From Acidimicrobiaceae bacterium (lineage in GTDB: Bacteria; Actinomycetota; Acidimicrobiia; Acidimicrobiales; RAAP-2), in contig JAUTXB010000295.1 in the NCBI GenBank assembly GCA_030838245.1, positions 1-7,391 of the forward strand: DNA of 7,391 nt, written 5' to 3'. Under the pieces are notes generated by a model that had not been told where the DNA came from, searched no databases, and worked only from the letters and a program-made list of their open reading frames with translations. Within the stretch, counting starts at the first letter, position 1; every line of letters starts with the position of its first letter. Made by a program: the position numbers and the translations under genes. Positions 1 through 7,100 of the stretch are shown piece after piece.

Positions 1-198
<198 letters not shown>

Positions 199-214
199 CG
201 CGTTCGCTCGCCAT

Positions 215-248
215 CCACTGAGGGGTCCGCCACCGCCTGGCCGAGTGG
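215..248 (+). terminator. Weak stem-loop after asd, possible terminator
   Basis: CCACT (215-219) can pair with AGTGG (244-248), and inside it GGTC (224-227) can pair with GGCC (239-242) with one G-U pair and an 11-base loop. The stem is interrupted and no T-run follows, so it is at best a weak candidate for ending asd transcription 17 bases after its stop. It overlaps the first four bases of the downstream tandem repeat. Confidence 0.25.
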
Positions 249-319
249 CTCAGGCGACCGTGGCGCCGTATGGCTCAGGCGACCGTTGCGCCGTATGGCT
301 CAGGCGACCGTTGCGCCGG
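245..319. repeat. Three tandem copies of a 25-bp sequence at the phoU 3' end
   Basis: Copies lie at 245-269, 270-294 and 295-319 and share the core GGCTCAGGCGACCGT. Copies two and three differ only in their last base; copy one differs from copy two at its first and eighteenth bases. On the minus strand each copy contains the sequence of the last PhoU codons plus the TGA stop, so the gene end appears to have been duplicated twice into the gap towards asd. Because 25 is not a multiple of three, the TGAs at 302-300, 277-275 and 252-250 fall in the three different reading frames. Each copy also has a GGCG/CGCC dyad around a 7-base loop, too short to be a convincing terminator. The repeat itself is seen directly; a duplication origin is inference. 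Confidence 0.95.
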
Positions 320-923
320 CGGCCAGGGTGGCTACACGCGTGGCCAGGTTGACTGCGTGGTCACCGAACCGCTCGTAGAACCTGGCCACCATGGCCAGCT
401 CTACGGCGACGGGAAGCGGCATGGTGCCGGCCACCACCTCCACGGTCAGGCTTACGTGGAGATCGTCCATCTCGTCGTCCAGATCATCGACTATGGCCGC
501 CGCGGTGGGTAGGCGCTCGGCATAGGCATCGGTGGTGCTGCGCCACATGTGGCTGGCCACCTCGCCCATGCGCTCCACCAGCCCGCGGCTGCGGGCCGAG
601 AGCTCCATTCCCAATCCGCGGGCGGCCCTCCGGGCCACGTGTTCAGCCAAGTCCCCGTTGCGCTCGAGATCGGGGAGCATGCGGAGCACGGTGATCAGGA
701 ATCGGAGATCGTCGTCCCCGCGGGACCGATCGTGCATCTGCTCGAGAGTGAGGGCCTCGGCTTCCCGGTAGATCCGATCGACGACCTCGTCCTGGTCAGC
801 CAGGATCTTGCCCTCCTCCCTGTCCCCAGAAAGAAAGGCATGGGTCGCCCCAGCCACGTTCTCGCCGATAACAGCGAACAGTTGAAGTACCAGACGGTCG
901 ATCTGTGCAAGGCCTTCGTCCAC
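300..923 (-). CDS. phoU: PhoU family phosphate-signalling regulator
   Basis: The 207-residue product matches PhoU in length and pattern: two tandem three-helix bundles, each with a metal-binding E-R-x-G-D motif. The first is E87-R-N-G-D91 and the second is E184-R-F-G-D188, followed by the classic HAVN. In the family, PhoU sits at the inner face of the membrane, binds Fe or Zn clusters through these acidic motifs, and links the Pst phosphate transporter to the PhoR-type sensor kinase so that the Pho regulon stays off when phosphate is ample. No pst or two-component genes are in view, so the partner is unknown. The start is GTG at 923: the frame upstream meets a stop at 986-984 with no other start codon, so no longer form exists. 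A GGAGG lies 16 bases upstream, a rather long spacing. It follows ndh on the same strand across 124 bp and may have its own promoter. The stop falls within the third copy of a 25-bp tandem repeat. Confidence 0.92.
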   Translation of the reverse strand: MDEGLAQIDRLVLQLFAVIGENVAGATHAFLSGDREEGKILADQDEVVDRIYREAEALTLEQMHDRSRGDDDLRFLITVLRMLPDLERNGDLAEHVARRAARGLGMELSARSRGLVERMGEVASHMWRSTTDAYAERLPTAAAIVDDLDDEMDDLHVSLTVEVVAGTMPLPVAVELAMVARFYERFGDHAVNLATRVATLAAGATVA

Positions 924-953
924 GCACCAACCGTACTCGCCTCCACTCCCGTA

Positions 954-983
954 CGAACGCCGCTCCTCTCCTGCGAACGCCGC
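954..983. repeat. Pair of 10-bp direct repeats upstream of phoU
   Basis: CGAACGCCGC occurs exactly at 954-963 and 974-983, a 20-bp period or about two helical turns. The pair lies 31-60 bases upstream of the phoU GTG, where an operator or activator site would be expected. No recognised -10 or -35 pair was found beside it, so a regulatory role is inference. Confidence 0.5.
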
Positions 984-1011
984 CTATGCAATCGCCTCAT
1001 TGGCACGCATC

Positions 1012-1028
1012 GGTGACCGGTCGCCACC
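1012..1028 (-). terminator. Stem-loop just after ndh, possible terminator
   Basis: Read on the minus strand, GGTGGC, a 5-base loop GACCG, then GTCACC form a 6-bp stem with one G-U pair, about 20 bases beyond the ndh stop codon. No T-run follows, so it could be an attenuated or factor-dependent end between ndh and phoU, or chance in GC-rich DNA. Confidence 0.35.
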
Positions 1029-1043
1029 CGTTCGCCGCCCGTT
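1022..1043. repeat. Tandem 11-bp repeat between ndh and phoU
   Basis: CGCCACCCGTT (1022-1032) is followed directly by CGCCGCCCGTT (1033-1043), 10 of 11 bases identical. Shifted by three bases the same stretch reads GGTCGCCACCC then GTTCGCCGCCC (1019-1040). That has the 11-base period of actinobacterial PHO boxes, whose unit core is GTTCACC, but here G replaces the expected A in both units. It overlaps the stem-loop after ndh. Confidence 0.45.
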
Positions 1044-1047
1044 GGGG

Positions 1048-2340
1048 TCAGGTCGGCGGATCGGCACCTTCGTGACCGCCCACGATGATGCGGGGGCCCG
1101 ACGTCCAGCTCAGGTACCGCCACGACCAGTTGACCAGGACTGTGAGCTTGTTGCGGAACCCGATCAGATAGAGGATGTGGAGCCCGAGCCATGCCAGCCA
1201 GCCGAGGGTGCCCCGAATGACCCTGCCGTTGGGGAACTGGGTCACTGCCGCCCGCCGCCCGATCGTGGCCATGATGCCCTTGTCGCGGTAGCGGAAGGCC
1301 TGGGTGGGACGTCCTTCGACCCGGTTGACAATTTGCGCGGCAGCGTGTTTGCCCGACTGGATGGCCACTTGGGCCAGTTGGGGGCAGATCTTCGGATCAC
1401 CCGTCTTCTGGTCGACCGACCCGGGGCCCCAGGGGACAGCGGCCGCATCACCGATCCCGTAGGCACCCGGGTACCCCGGAAGCGACAGGTCTGGCTGCAC
1501 CACCAGGCGGCCGTTCGGCCCACCGGTGGCGTCGATCTGCGAGGCGATGCTGCCCTCGACTGTGACGCCGCCCGCCCAGACGACCGTCCGACAGTTGATG
1601 GTCGTGCCGTCATCGAGGGCCACGCAGTTGTCGGTGACCTCGCGCACCATCCGGCCCAGCCTGAGCTCGACGCCCCGGCTCTCCAGTGTGTCGGCGGCAT
1701 AGTGGCTGGCGGCGGCCACGAACGGCGTCAACAGCCGATCAAGGCCATCGACCAGGATGATGCGGGCCTCGAACCGATCGAAGTGGAAGCCGTCGTGGCG
1801 AACGGACACATCCAGCAGCTCGGCCAAGGCGCCGGCAACCTCGACGCCCGTAGGGCCTCCGCCGATGACCACGAAGGTCAGCGCACCGTCGTCGGCGATC
1901 TGAGGATCGGCATCGACCTCTTCGAGCCGGCGGAGGATGTGATCGCGGAGGTAGCGGGCATCCGCCAGGGTGTAAAGGGCATGGGCGTACTGGGCGGCCC
2001 CGGGGATGCCGAAGTACTTGACCGTCGCACCACTGGCCACGATGACCGAGTCGAACGGAATGGGTTCCCCCTCGTCCACGCCCACCGTGTGCTGTGCCCA
2101 ATCGACACCAGTCACGGCTCCGTAGCGGAAGGTCACGTTGGGAATCCGACCGAAGATGGCCCGAATGGGGTAGGCGACATCGCCGGGATCGAGTCCGGCT
2201 GTCGACACCTCATACAACAGCGGCTGGAAGGTGTGGAAGTTCCGTTGGTCGATGATGGTGACCTCAACGGGTTTGCCGGCCAGGCTTCGCGCCGCTGCCA
2301 GCCCACCGAATCCGGCACCGATGATCACCACGCGATGCAT
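1048..2340 (-). CDS. ndh: Type II NADH:quinone dehydrogenase (NDH-2)
   Basis: The 430-residue product is a two-dinucleotide-fold flavoprotein of usual NDH-2 length (about 430-460). Residues 8-13 (GAGFGG) form the N-terminal FAD site, 160-167 (GGGPTGVE) the NAD(H) site, and 295-298 (GIGD) the second FAD contact. FQPLLYEVSTAGL near residue 38 and AQVAIQSG (323-330) are the conserved NDH-2 blocks, the latter by the quinone tunnel, and GIMATIGRRAAV follows near 355. The C-terminal part (about 379-403) is rich in W, L and I, fitting the amphipathic membrane anchor. NDH-2 passes electrons from NADH to menaquinone or ubiquinone on the cytoplasmic membrane face without pumping protons. I chose ATG at 2340 because it begins MHRVVIIGAGFGG, with the fold starting directly. 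An in-frame ATG at 2364 would add eight residues (MGTCHPGP) unlike the family. No good ribosome site precedes either. It faces away from rmuC and is followed by phoU. Confidence 0.93.
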   Translation of the reverse strand: MHRVVIIGAGFGGLAAARSLAGKPVEVTIIDQRNFHTFQPLLYEVSTAGLDPGDVAYPIRAIFGRIPNVTFRYGAVTGVDWAQHTVGVDEGEPIPFDSVIVASGATVKYFGIPGAAQYAHALYTLADARYLRDHILRRLEEVDADPQIADDGALTFVVIGGGPTGVEVAGALAELLDVSVRHDGFHFDRFEARIILVDGLDRLLTPFVAAASHYAADTLESRGVELRLGRMVREVTDNCVALDDGTTINCRTVVWAGGVTVEGSIASQIDATGGPNGRLVVQPDLSLPGYPGAYGIGDAAAVPWGPGSVDQKTGDPKICPQLAQVAIQSGKHAAAQIVNRVEGRPTQAFRYRDKGIMATIGRRAAVTQFPNGRVIRGTLGWLAWLGLHILYLIGFRNKLTVLVNWSWRYLSWTSGPRIIVGGHEGADPPT

Positions 2341-2377
2341 GGGTCCAGGATGGCACGTCCCCATCCGTAAGCGGCGG

Positions 2378-2442
2378 GGAACCTGCCTGGGGAGGCCAGG
2401 AACCCGGGGACCGGGGAACCGGGCCCCCGCCGGCGAGGAACC
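2378..2442. repeat. Four dispersed GGAACC copies
   Basis: GGAACC occurs at 2378-2383, 2399-2404, 2415-2420 and 2437-2442, spaced 21, 16 and 22 bases start to start, in the leader region of ndh. The copies are embedded in C/G runs, so they may be a composition effect, but the number within 65 bases is notable. They resemble the -35 element of extracytoplasmic-function sigma promoters, yet no copy has a GTT-type -10 at the right distance. Confidence 0.4.
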
Positions 2443-2450
2443 GCGAGTTT

Positions 2451-2468
2451 GTTACACCCCCCCGTTAC
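2451..2468. repeat. GTTAC direct repeat flanking a C7 tract
   Basis: GTTAC at 2451-2455 and again at 2464-2468, a 13-base period, flanks a run of seven C. It lies in the least GC-rich part of the divergent region, where promoters are most likely. The function is unknown. Confidence 0.35.
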
Positions 2469-2477
2469 CCTGGTTTT

Positions 2478-2517
2478 GCTGGTCAATTGCGGCCAGCCGA
2501 TGCCCCGGCAGGCCAGC
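2478..2517. promoter_or_regulatory. Operator-like dyad with an extra half-site
   Basis: GCTGGTC (2478-2484) and GGCCAGC (2491-2497) form a 7-bp inverted repeat, one mismatch counting as G-U in RNA, around AATTGC. A second exact GGCCAGC lies at 2511-2517, 20 bases or about two helical turns after the first. Three related half-sites in 40 bases in the middle of a divergent promoter region look like a regulator-binding site serving ndh, rmuC or both. In RNA the first pair could also form a hairpin in the rmuC leader; there is no T-run. The regulator is unknown. Confidence 0.4.
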
Positions 2518-2538
2518 GCGACAGGACGAGCGACATGA

Positions 2539-2574
2539 CGATCAGACCATGGCACACACCACCAGCGATCAGAC
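2539..2574. repeat. 9-bp direct repeat in the rmuC leader
   Basis: CGATCAGAC occurs exactly at 2539-2547 and 2566-2574, 27 bases apart, upstream of the possible leader ORF. It matches no regulatory site I know. It may be a regulator site or chance. Confidence 0.4.
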
Positions 2575-2588
2575 AAGAGCCCCTACGC

Positions 2589-2595
2589 AAGGAAG
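2589..2595 (+). promoter_or_regulatory. Ribosome-binding site for the leader ORF
   Basis: AAGGAAG lies eight bases before the ATG at 2604, the best Shine-Dalgarno match in the region and better than anything directly before the rmuC ATG. It supports translation entering at the small ORF and passing on to rmuC. Confidence 0.5.
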
Positions 2596-2603
2596 ACCAG
2601 GTC

Positions 2604-2660
2604 ATGAACAACATCACCCATGACGCGTTCGGGGCCTCCGGGCTGGCGGGACCAGCATGA
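2604..2660 (+). CDS. Possible 18-residue leader peptide coupled to rmuC
   Basis: The short ORF encodes MNNITHDAFGASGLAGPA and ends with TGA at 2658-2660, overlapping the rmuC ATG (2657-2659) as ATGA, the arrangement of translational coupling. It has a good AAGGAAG ribosome site eight bases upstream. Thirteen of the 17 codons after the ATG end in G or C, like the real genes here. The same frame is open further upstream to an ATG at 2535 (41 residues in all), but that extension has many A-ending codons and looks non-coding. The peptide has no motif I recognise, no amino-acid run typical of attenuators and no signal sequence. It may simply deliver ribosomes to rmuC. It could also be chance. Confidence 0.4.
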   Translation: MNNITHDAFGASGLAGPA

Positions 2661-4096
2661 TCTCGGGCCTCATCGTCGGCCTTCTGGTTGGCCTGGTGGC
2701 CGGTGTTGTCGTCGGCCTGTTGGCCCGTTCGGGGCACGTGGCCCGGACACGCACGGCCGAAGCCCGGTTGGCCGATGCGCTGTCCGCCACGCAACGGCTG
2801 ACCAACGAGCATGCCGGGCTGCAACAAGAGACGGCGACGGCCCGAGCCGAGGCAGCGCGCCTGACCGCCCAGCTCGAGCACGAGCGGACGATCAACCAGG
2901 AGCGGGCGGCGGGATTCGAGGAGACCCGACAGCAGTTGACCGGCGAGTTCGCCCGGTTATCGGGCGAGGCCCTCCGGAAGAACAACGAGCAATTCCTCCA
3001 GTTGGCCGACATCAAGCTCAACGAGACTCGCCAAGCCGCCGAGGGCGAGCTGGGGAAGCGCCAGGAAGCGATCGAGCAGCTGCTCAAGCCCATCGGTGAG
3101 CAGTTGGGCAAGTACGACGACGGGATGCGCCGGCTGGAGGTCGAGCGCCAGCGGGCCTACACGACCTTGACCGAACAGATGCAGCAGCTGTCGACGTCGC
3201 ATGACCATCTCCAAAAGGAGACCCGCAACCTGGTGACGGCGCTGCGTGCGCCGCAGACCAGGGGACGGTGGGGTGAGTTGCAGCTCCGGCGGGTGGTCCA
3301 GATGGCCGGCATGTTGGAGCGTTGCGACTTCGACGAGCAGGTGACGTCGAGCTCCGACCAGGGCCGGTTCCGACCCGACATGGTCGTCCACCTCCCCGGG
3401 GGCAGGAACGTGGCCGTCGACGCCAAGGTGCCCATGCAGGCGTTCCTTGACGCCAACGAGGCAGAAGACGAGACGACCCGCCGGATGCACCTGGCCAACC
3501 ACGGGCGCCAGTTGAAGGCCCACGTGGACGCGCTGGCCAAGAAGGAGTACTGGAAGCAGGTCGATCCGTCGCCCGAGTTCGTGGTGGCGTTCGTGCCCGG
3601 CGATCCCCTGCTGACCGCGGCCCTGGAGCACGAACCGGGTCTGATGGAACACGCCGTGGCCAACCATGTGCTCTTGGCCACGCCCACCTCGCTCATTGCC
3701 CTGCTCCGAGCCGTGGCCTACGGCTGGCAACAGGACGCCATGGCCGAGAGCGCCCGGGAGGTCCAGCTGCTCGGGGCCGAGCTCTACCAGCGGCTTTCCG
3801 TGCTCGGGGATCATTTCGCCGGCGTGGGCAAGGGGCTGAACAGCGCCGTATCTGCCTACAACAAAGCGGTGGGGTCGCTCGAGGGTCGCGTCCTGGTCAC
3901 GGCCCGGCGCTTTGCCGACATGGGCGTAATCGGCACCGGCGAGAAGGACATCGCACCGCCGGTCACCGTGGACGCGGTCACCCGTGCCCTCCAGTCTCCC
4001 GAAATGGGGGGCCAGGCATTGCGCCAGCTCCCGCCAATCGATCCAATGGAACTCCTGGCCAGCGACAGCGAAGAAGACCACCGGCGGGCGGTCTGA
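2657..4096 (+). CDS. rmuC: RmuC family DNA recombination protein
   Basis: The 479-residue product has the full RmuC (DUF195) architecture. Residues 2-22 form a hydrophobic membrane segment (ISGLIVGLLVGLVAGVVVGLL). Residues about 29-190 are a long charged, Gln/Glu/Ala-rich coiled coil. The conserved core then opens with RGRWGELQLRR (202-212). D241 (RPDMVV) and D255-A-K257 (VDAKVP) make the PD-(D/E)XK-type nuclease pattern seen in the family. In E. coli RmuC limits inversion between short inverted repeats; its biochemical activity is poorly defined, so nuclease activity here is inference. ATG 2657 is the only start: the frame upstream reaches a stop at 2621-2623 with no start codon between. Its own ribosome site is weak, and the overlap with a small upstream ORF suggests coupling. 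An AddB-like nuclease gene follows after 41 bp on the same strand, probably in one operon. Confidence 0.94.
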   Translation: MISGLIVGLLVGLVAGVVVGLLARSGHVARTRTAEARLADALSATQRLTNEHAGLQQETATARAEAARLTAQLEHERTINQERAAGFEETRQQLTGEFARLSGEALRKNNEQFLQLADIKLNETRQAAEGELGKRQEAIEQLLKPIGEQLGKYDDGMRRLEVERQRAYTTLTEQMQQLSTSHDHLQKETRNLVTALRAPQTRGRWGELQLRRVVQMAGMLERCDFDEQVTSSSDQGRFRPDMVVHLPGGRNVAVDAKVPMQAFLDANEAEDETTRRMHLANHGRQLKAHVDALAKKEYWKQVDPSPEFVVAFVPGDPLLTAALEHEPGLMEHAVANHVLLATPTSLIALLRAVAYGWQQDAMAESAREVQLLGAELYQRLSVLGDHFAGVGKGLNSAVSAYNKAVGSLEGRVLVTARRFADMGVIGTGEKDIAPPVTVDAVTRALQSPEMGGQALRQLPPIDPMELLASDSEEDHRRAV

Positions 4097-4137
4097 CCAC
4101 CCGACCCCAGATCGCTGTCGCACCGGATCCCTACCAT

Positions 4138-7100
4138 GTGACCCTGATGTTGGCCACGAGGATCGTTCCGTACGGACGGGGGGCGAGCCAGGTCCTGCGC
4201 GACGAGATCGCCGACGCCCAACAGGACGACCCGCTGGCCCCCGTGACGGTGGTGGTGGCTCGGAACAGCATCGGGCTGGCCACCCGCCGCCTGCTGGCAT
4301 CAGGCGACCTGGGCCCGTCGGGTCCGGCCGGGCGTCTGGGAGTGGTCAATGTCCGCTTCACCACCTTGGCCCGCCTGGCCGAACAGATCGCCTCGGAGGA
4401 AATCGCCTCATCCATGAAGCTGCCGGCCACCCCTGCCGTTCTGCGGGCGGTCGTCCACTCCACGCTGTCGACCACGTCCCAGTCCCTGTTCCGAGGGGTC
4501 AAGGACCACCCTGCCACCACCCGGGCGTTGGCCGGCGCCTATCGCGACCTCACCGGAACGTCTTCGGCCTCACTCCGCCGGCTGGCTGCCACCGGTCCCC
4601 GGGCCTCGGCCGTCGTGCAGTTGGTCGAAGAGGCCCGAGCCAACCTGGGCGACGGCTGGTTCGACGAAGGGGAGCTCGTGGACGCGGCATCCCAGATCCT
4701 GCAGCGGGCAGCGAATGAGGCGGGGACAACTGCCGGGAACGGGTCGGTTGCGGACCAGACCGGCCCAGTCGTGGTCTACCTGCCGCTTCAGGTCTCCCCC
4801 CACGAGGAGCGGTTCATCAAGGCTTTGGCCACCCAGGTTCCGGTGGTGGTGCTTGCGGGGATGACCGGTGATGACCAAGCAGACGAGTCGGCCCGGGACC
4901 TGTTGGCCCGACTGGGTGCTCCACTCAGTGCCCCACCCAGCTCGGCTGGTGTCCAGGACCCACCAGTGGCGACCCGGGTAGTCAGTGCCCCCACGGCCGA
5001 TGTGGAGGTTCGCATGGTCGTGCGGGACGTGATGCAACGGCGACGTGAGGGGACGCGCTTCGAGCGCATGGCCATCACGTACAGCGGGATTGGCCCCTAC
5101 GACCGCTTGGTCCGAGAGACCTTGGCCTCGGCGAAGATCCCGTTCAACGGCGTGAGCAGTCGCACGCTGGCCGCCACCTTTGCCGGGCGCACCGTGCTCG
5201 GGGCATTTGAGCTCGAGGAGCGAGGATGGCGGCGAGACGAGGTCATGGCCTGGCTGGCCGGGGGGCCGGTTCTCCATCGTGGCCGTCCGGTGGACGCGAC
5301 GGCGTGGGACCTGTTGTCACGTGAAGCCGGCGTCACCGCCGGGCTCGACAACTGGAAGCACCACCTCGACGCTCTCATCGCCGATCGTCAGGAACGGATG
5401 GCTGATCTCGACGGCCGGGACGGAGTGGAGGCTCCGCCGGCGCGACGCCGCGGATGGCAACACGATCAGGACCGGGCCCGGTCGTTGCTCGACTTCGTCG
5501 AGGGCTTGTCGGATCAGATGCGCGTCACCGCCGGATCCTGGGCCGACCGGTCGAGCTGGTTGACCACGTTCTGCGACGTCTACCTGGGCCGTCCTTCCGA
5601 CCGCGATCCGTGGCCCACCGAGGAAGAGGAAGCCCTGACTGCTATTCGCACCGCCGCCGATCGGCTGGCTGTCCTGGACCGGCTGGGGGCTCCCCCCGAT
5701 ACGGCGGCGTTCCGCCAGGCGGTGGAAGTCGAGCTCGAGTCGTTGGCGCCGCAGACCTCGCGCTTTGGAACCGGCGTGTTCGTCGGGCCCGTCCGGCTGC
5801 TCACCGGGCTCGACTTCGACGCAGTGTTCGTTCTGGGCATGGTTGACGGTGCGTTCCCTGCCCGGGTCAGCGATGACCCCTTGCTTCCCGATGTCGAGCG
5901 GAGCGCGGCCGGACCCGATATCCCGCTCCGAGGCCGCCGTGCCCATGACGATCGTCGTGACTACCTCGCCGCGCTGGCGGCCGCTCCCGTCCGGGTCCTT
6001 TCCTATGCACGCGGGGATCAGCGCCGGGGTCGCGAGCAACGGCCCGCTCGCTGGCTGCTCGACGCGCTCGGTGTCCTCGAGGGCGCCCACCGGCGCCTGT
6101 TCAGCCGCGATGTGAAGCAACTGGCCTCCTTCGACGGCTACGAGGTGGTTCCCTCGTTCACCGAGGCGGTTCGGACCGGCGGCGAGCCGATGTCCCTGGC
6201 CGACCGGGACCTTCGAGAGCTCCTGGCCTGGGGCGATGGCGGGAAGCGGATCGCCGAGCACTATTTGGCCGGGGTCGAGCCGGTCCTGGGGTCGGGCCTC
6301 CAGGTCCGGCGGGCCCGCAAGCTCGATCGGTTCACCCGATTCGACGGCAGGATCCGCGGTGACGTCCCATCGCCCGCCGACGCCGGCGCGCTGTCGCCCA
6401 CCAGCCTCGAGACCTATGCGGAGTGCCCGAGGCGGTATCTGATGGAGCGGGTCCTCCGTATCGAGGTGCGTGATCGCCCGGAGGCCATCGTGACCATCGA
6501 GCCCAGCACCAAGGGCACCCTGGTCCACTCCATCTTGGAGCAGTTCATCGCCGACCAGCTCCGGTTGCCCCGGGGCGAGCGGATCGCGCCGACCACTCCG
6601 TGGTCGCCCGCCGACCACAGCCGGCTCGATGCCATCGCCGAGCGGGTCTTCGCTGAGTACGAGGACCAAGGTCTGACCGGCCGCCCGCTGCTGTGGGGAT
6701 TGGCCCGGTCCACGATCGTACGAGAGCTGCATCGTTTCCTGGTCGAAGACGACCGGTACCGCGCCAGTGGCGGCCTAGTGCCCGAGCGGGTGGAGCTCCA
6801 GTTCGGACCGGGCCACGGGGAGCCAGTCACTCTCGAGCTTCGTGGCGGCAGGACGATCACGTTCAAGGGTTTCGCCGACCGGGTGGACGTGGGGTCAGAC
6901 GGCTCGGCATCGGTCATCGACTACAAGACCGGTGGCGCCTGGGGCTTCGAGGAAAGCGATCGCGACCCCCTCGCCCGGGGCGGCAAGCTGCAGCTTCCCG
7001 TCTACGGGCTGGCCGCCCGGAGTCGGCTCGGCGACGTCCCCGTGCACGTGGCCTACTGGTTCGTCAGCGAGAAGGGGAACTTCAGGCAGATTCGCTACGC

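Larger units (their letters stand above)
2341..2656. other. Divergent control region between ndh and rmuC
   Basis: About 315 bp separate the ndh and rmuC starts and must hold both promoters. The ndh-proximal half is very GC-rich, with four GGAACC copies and a small hairpin, CCTGG/CCAGG (2386-2390 and 2396-2400). The middle has the least GC-rich stretch (about 2445-2490), the likeliest promoter zone. TACCCT at 2466-2471 fits a loose -10 for the rightward genes and TTGACC (minus strand, 2486-2481) a -35 for ndh, but neither has a properly spaced partner. The rmuC-proximal half holds an operator-like dyad, a 9-bp direct repeat and a possible leader ORF. Confidence 0.7.

Noticed and set aside
240..275. 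GCCGAGTGGCTCAGGCGACC looked like the D-arm of a serine or leucine tRNA
   Set aside because: No acceptor stem, anticodon arm or T-arm follows; the sequence is part of a 25-bp tandem repeat derived from the phoU end.
2340..2364. The longer ndh start at ATG 2364
   Set aside because: It adds MGTCHPGP before the Rossmann fold, unlike the family, while ATG 2340 starts directly at MHRVVIIGAGFGG. It is not fully excluded, since neither start has a clear ribosome site.
1000..2370. A 456-codon open frame on the plus strand opposite ndh
   Set aside because: It is antisense to a gene with clear NDH-2 motifs, and its product is low-complexity and charged with no recognisable family. Long antisense frames are expected in high-GC genes.
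2457..2463. C7 homopolymer as a phase-variable tract
   Set aside because: Seven bases is short for slippage switching and it lies outside any supported coding frame.
2378..2470. GGAACC with downstream GTT as an ECF-sigma promoter
   Set aside because: No GGAAC has a GTT at the usual 15-18 base spacing; the nearest pairings are 9 or 22 bases and beyond.
2440..2656. An actinobacterial SOS (LexA) box upstream of rmuC
   Set aside because: I found no CGAAC-N4-GTTCG pattern in the region; the single CGTTCG at 2625-2631 has no partner.
2957..4300. A 447-codon open frame on the minus strand opposite rmuC
   Set aside because: It shadows rmuC and the start of the nuclease gene, is rich in R, G, H and P, and has no family signature.
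5317..6732. A 471-codon open frame on the minus strand inside the nuclease gene
   Set aside because: It is an antisense shadow of a gene with multiple conserved motifs.
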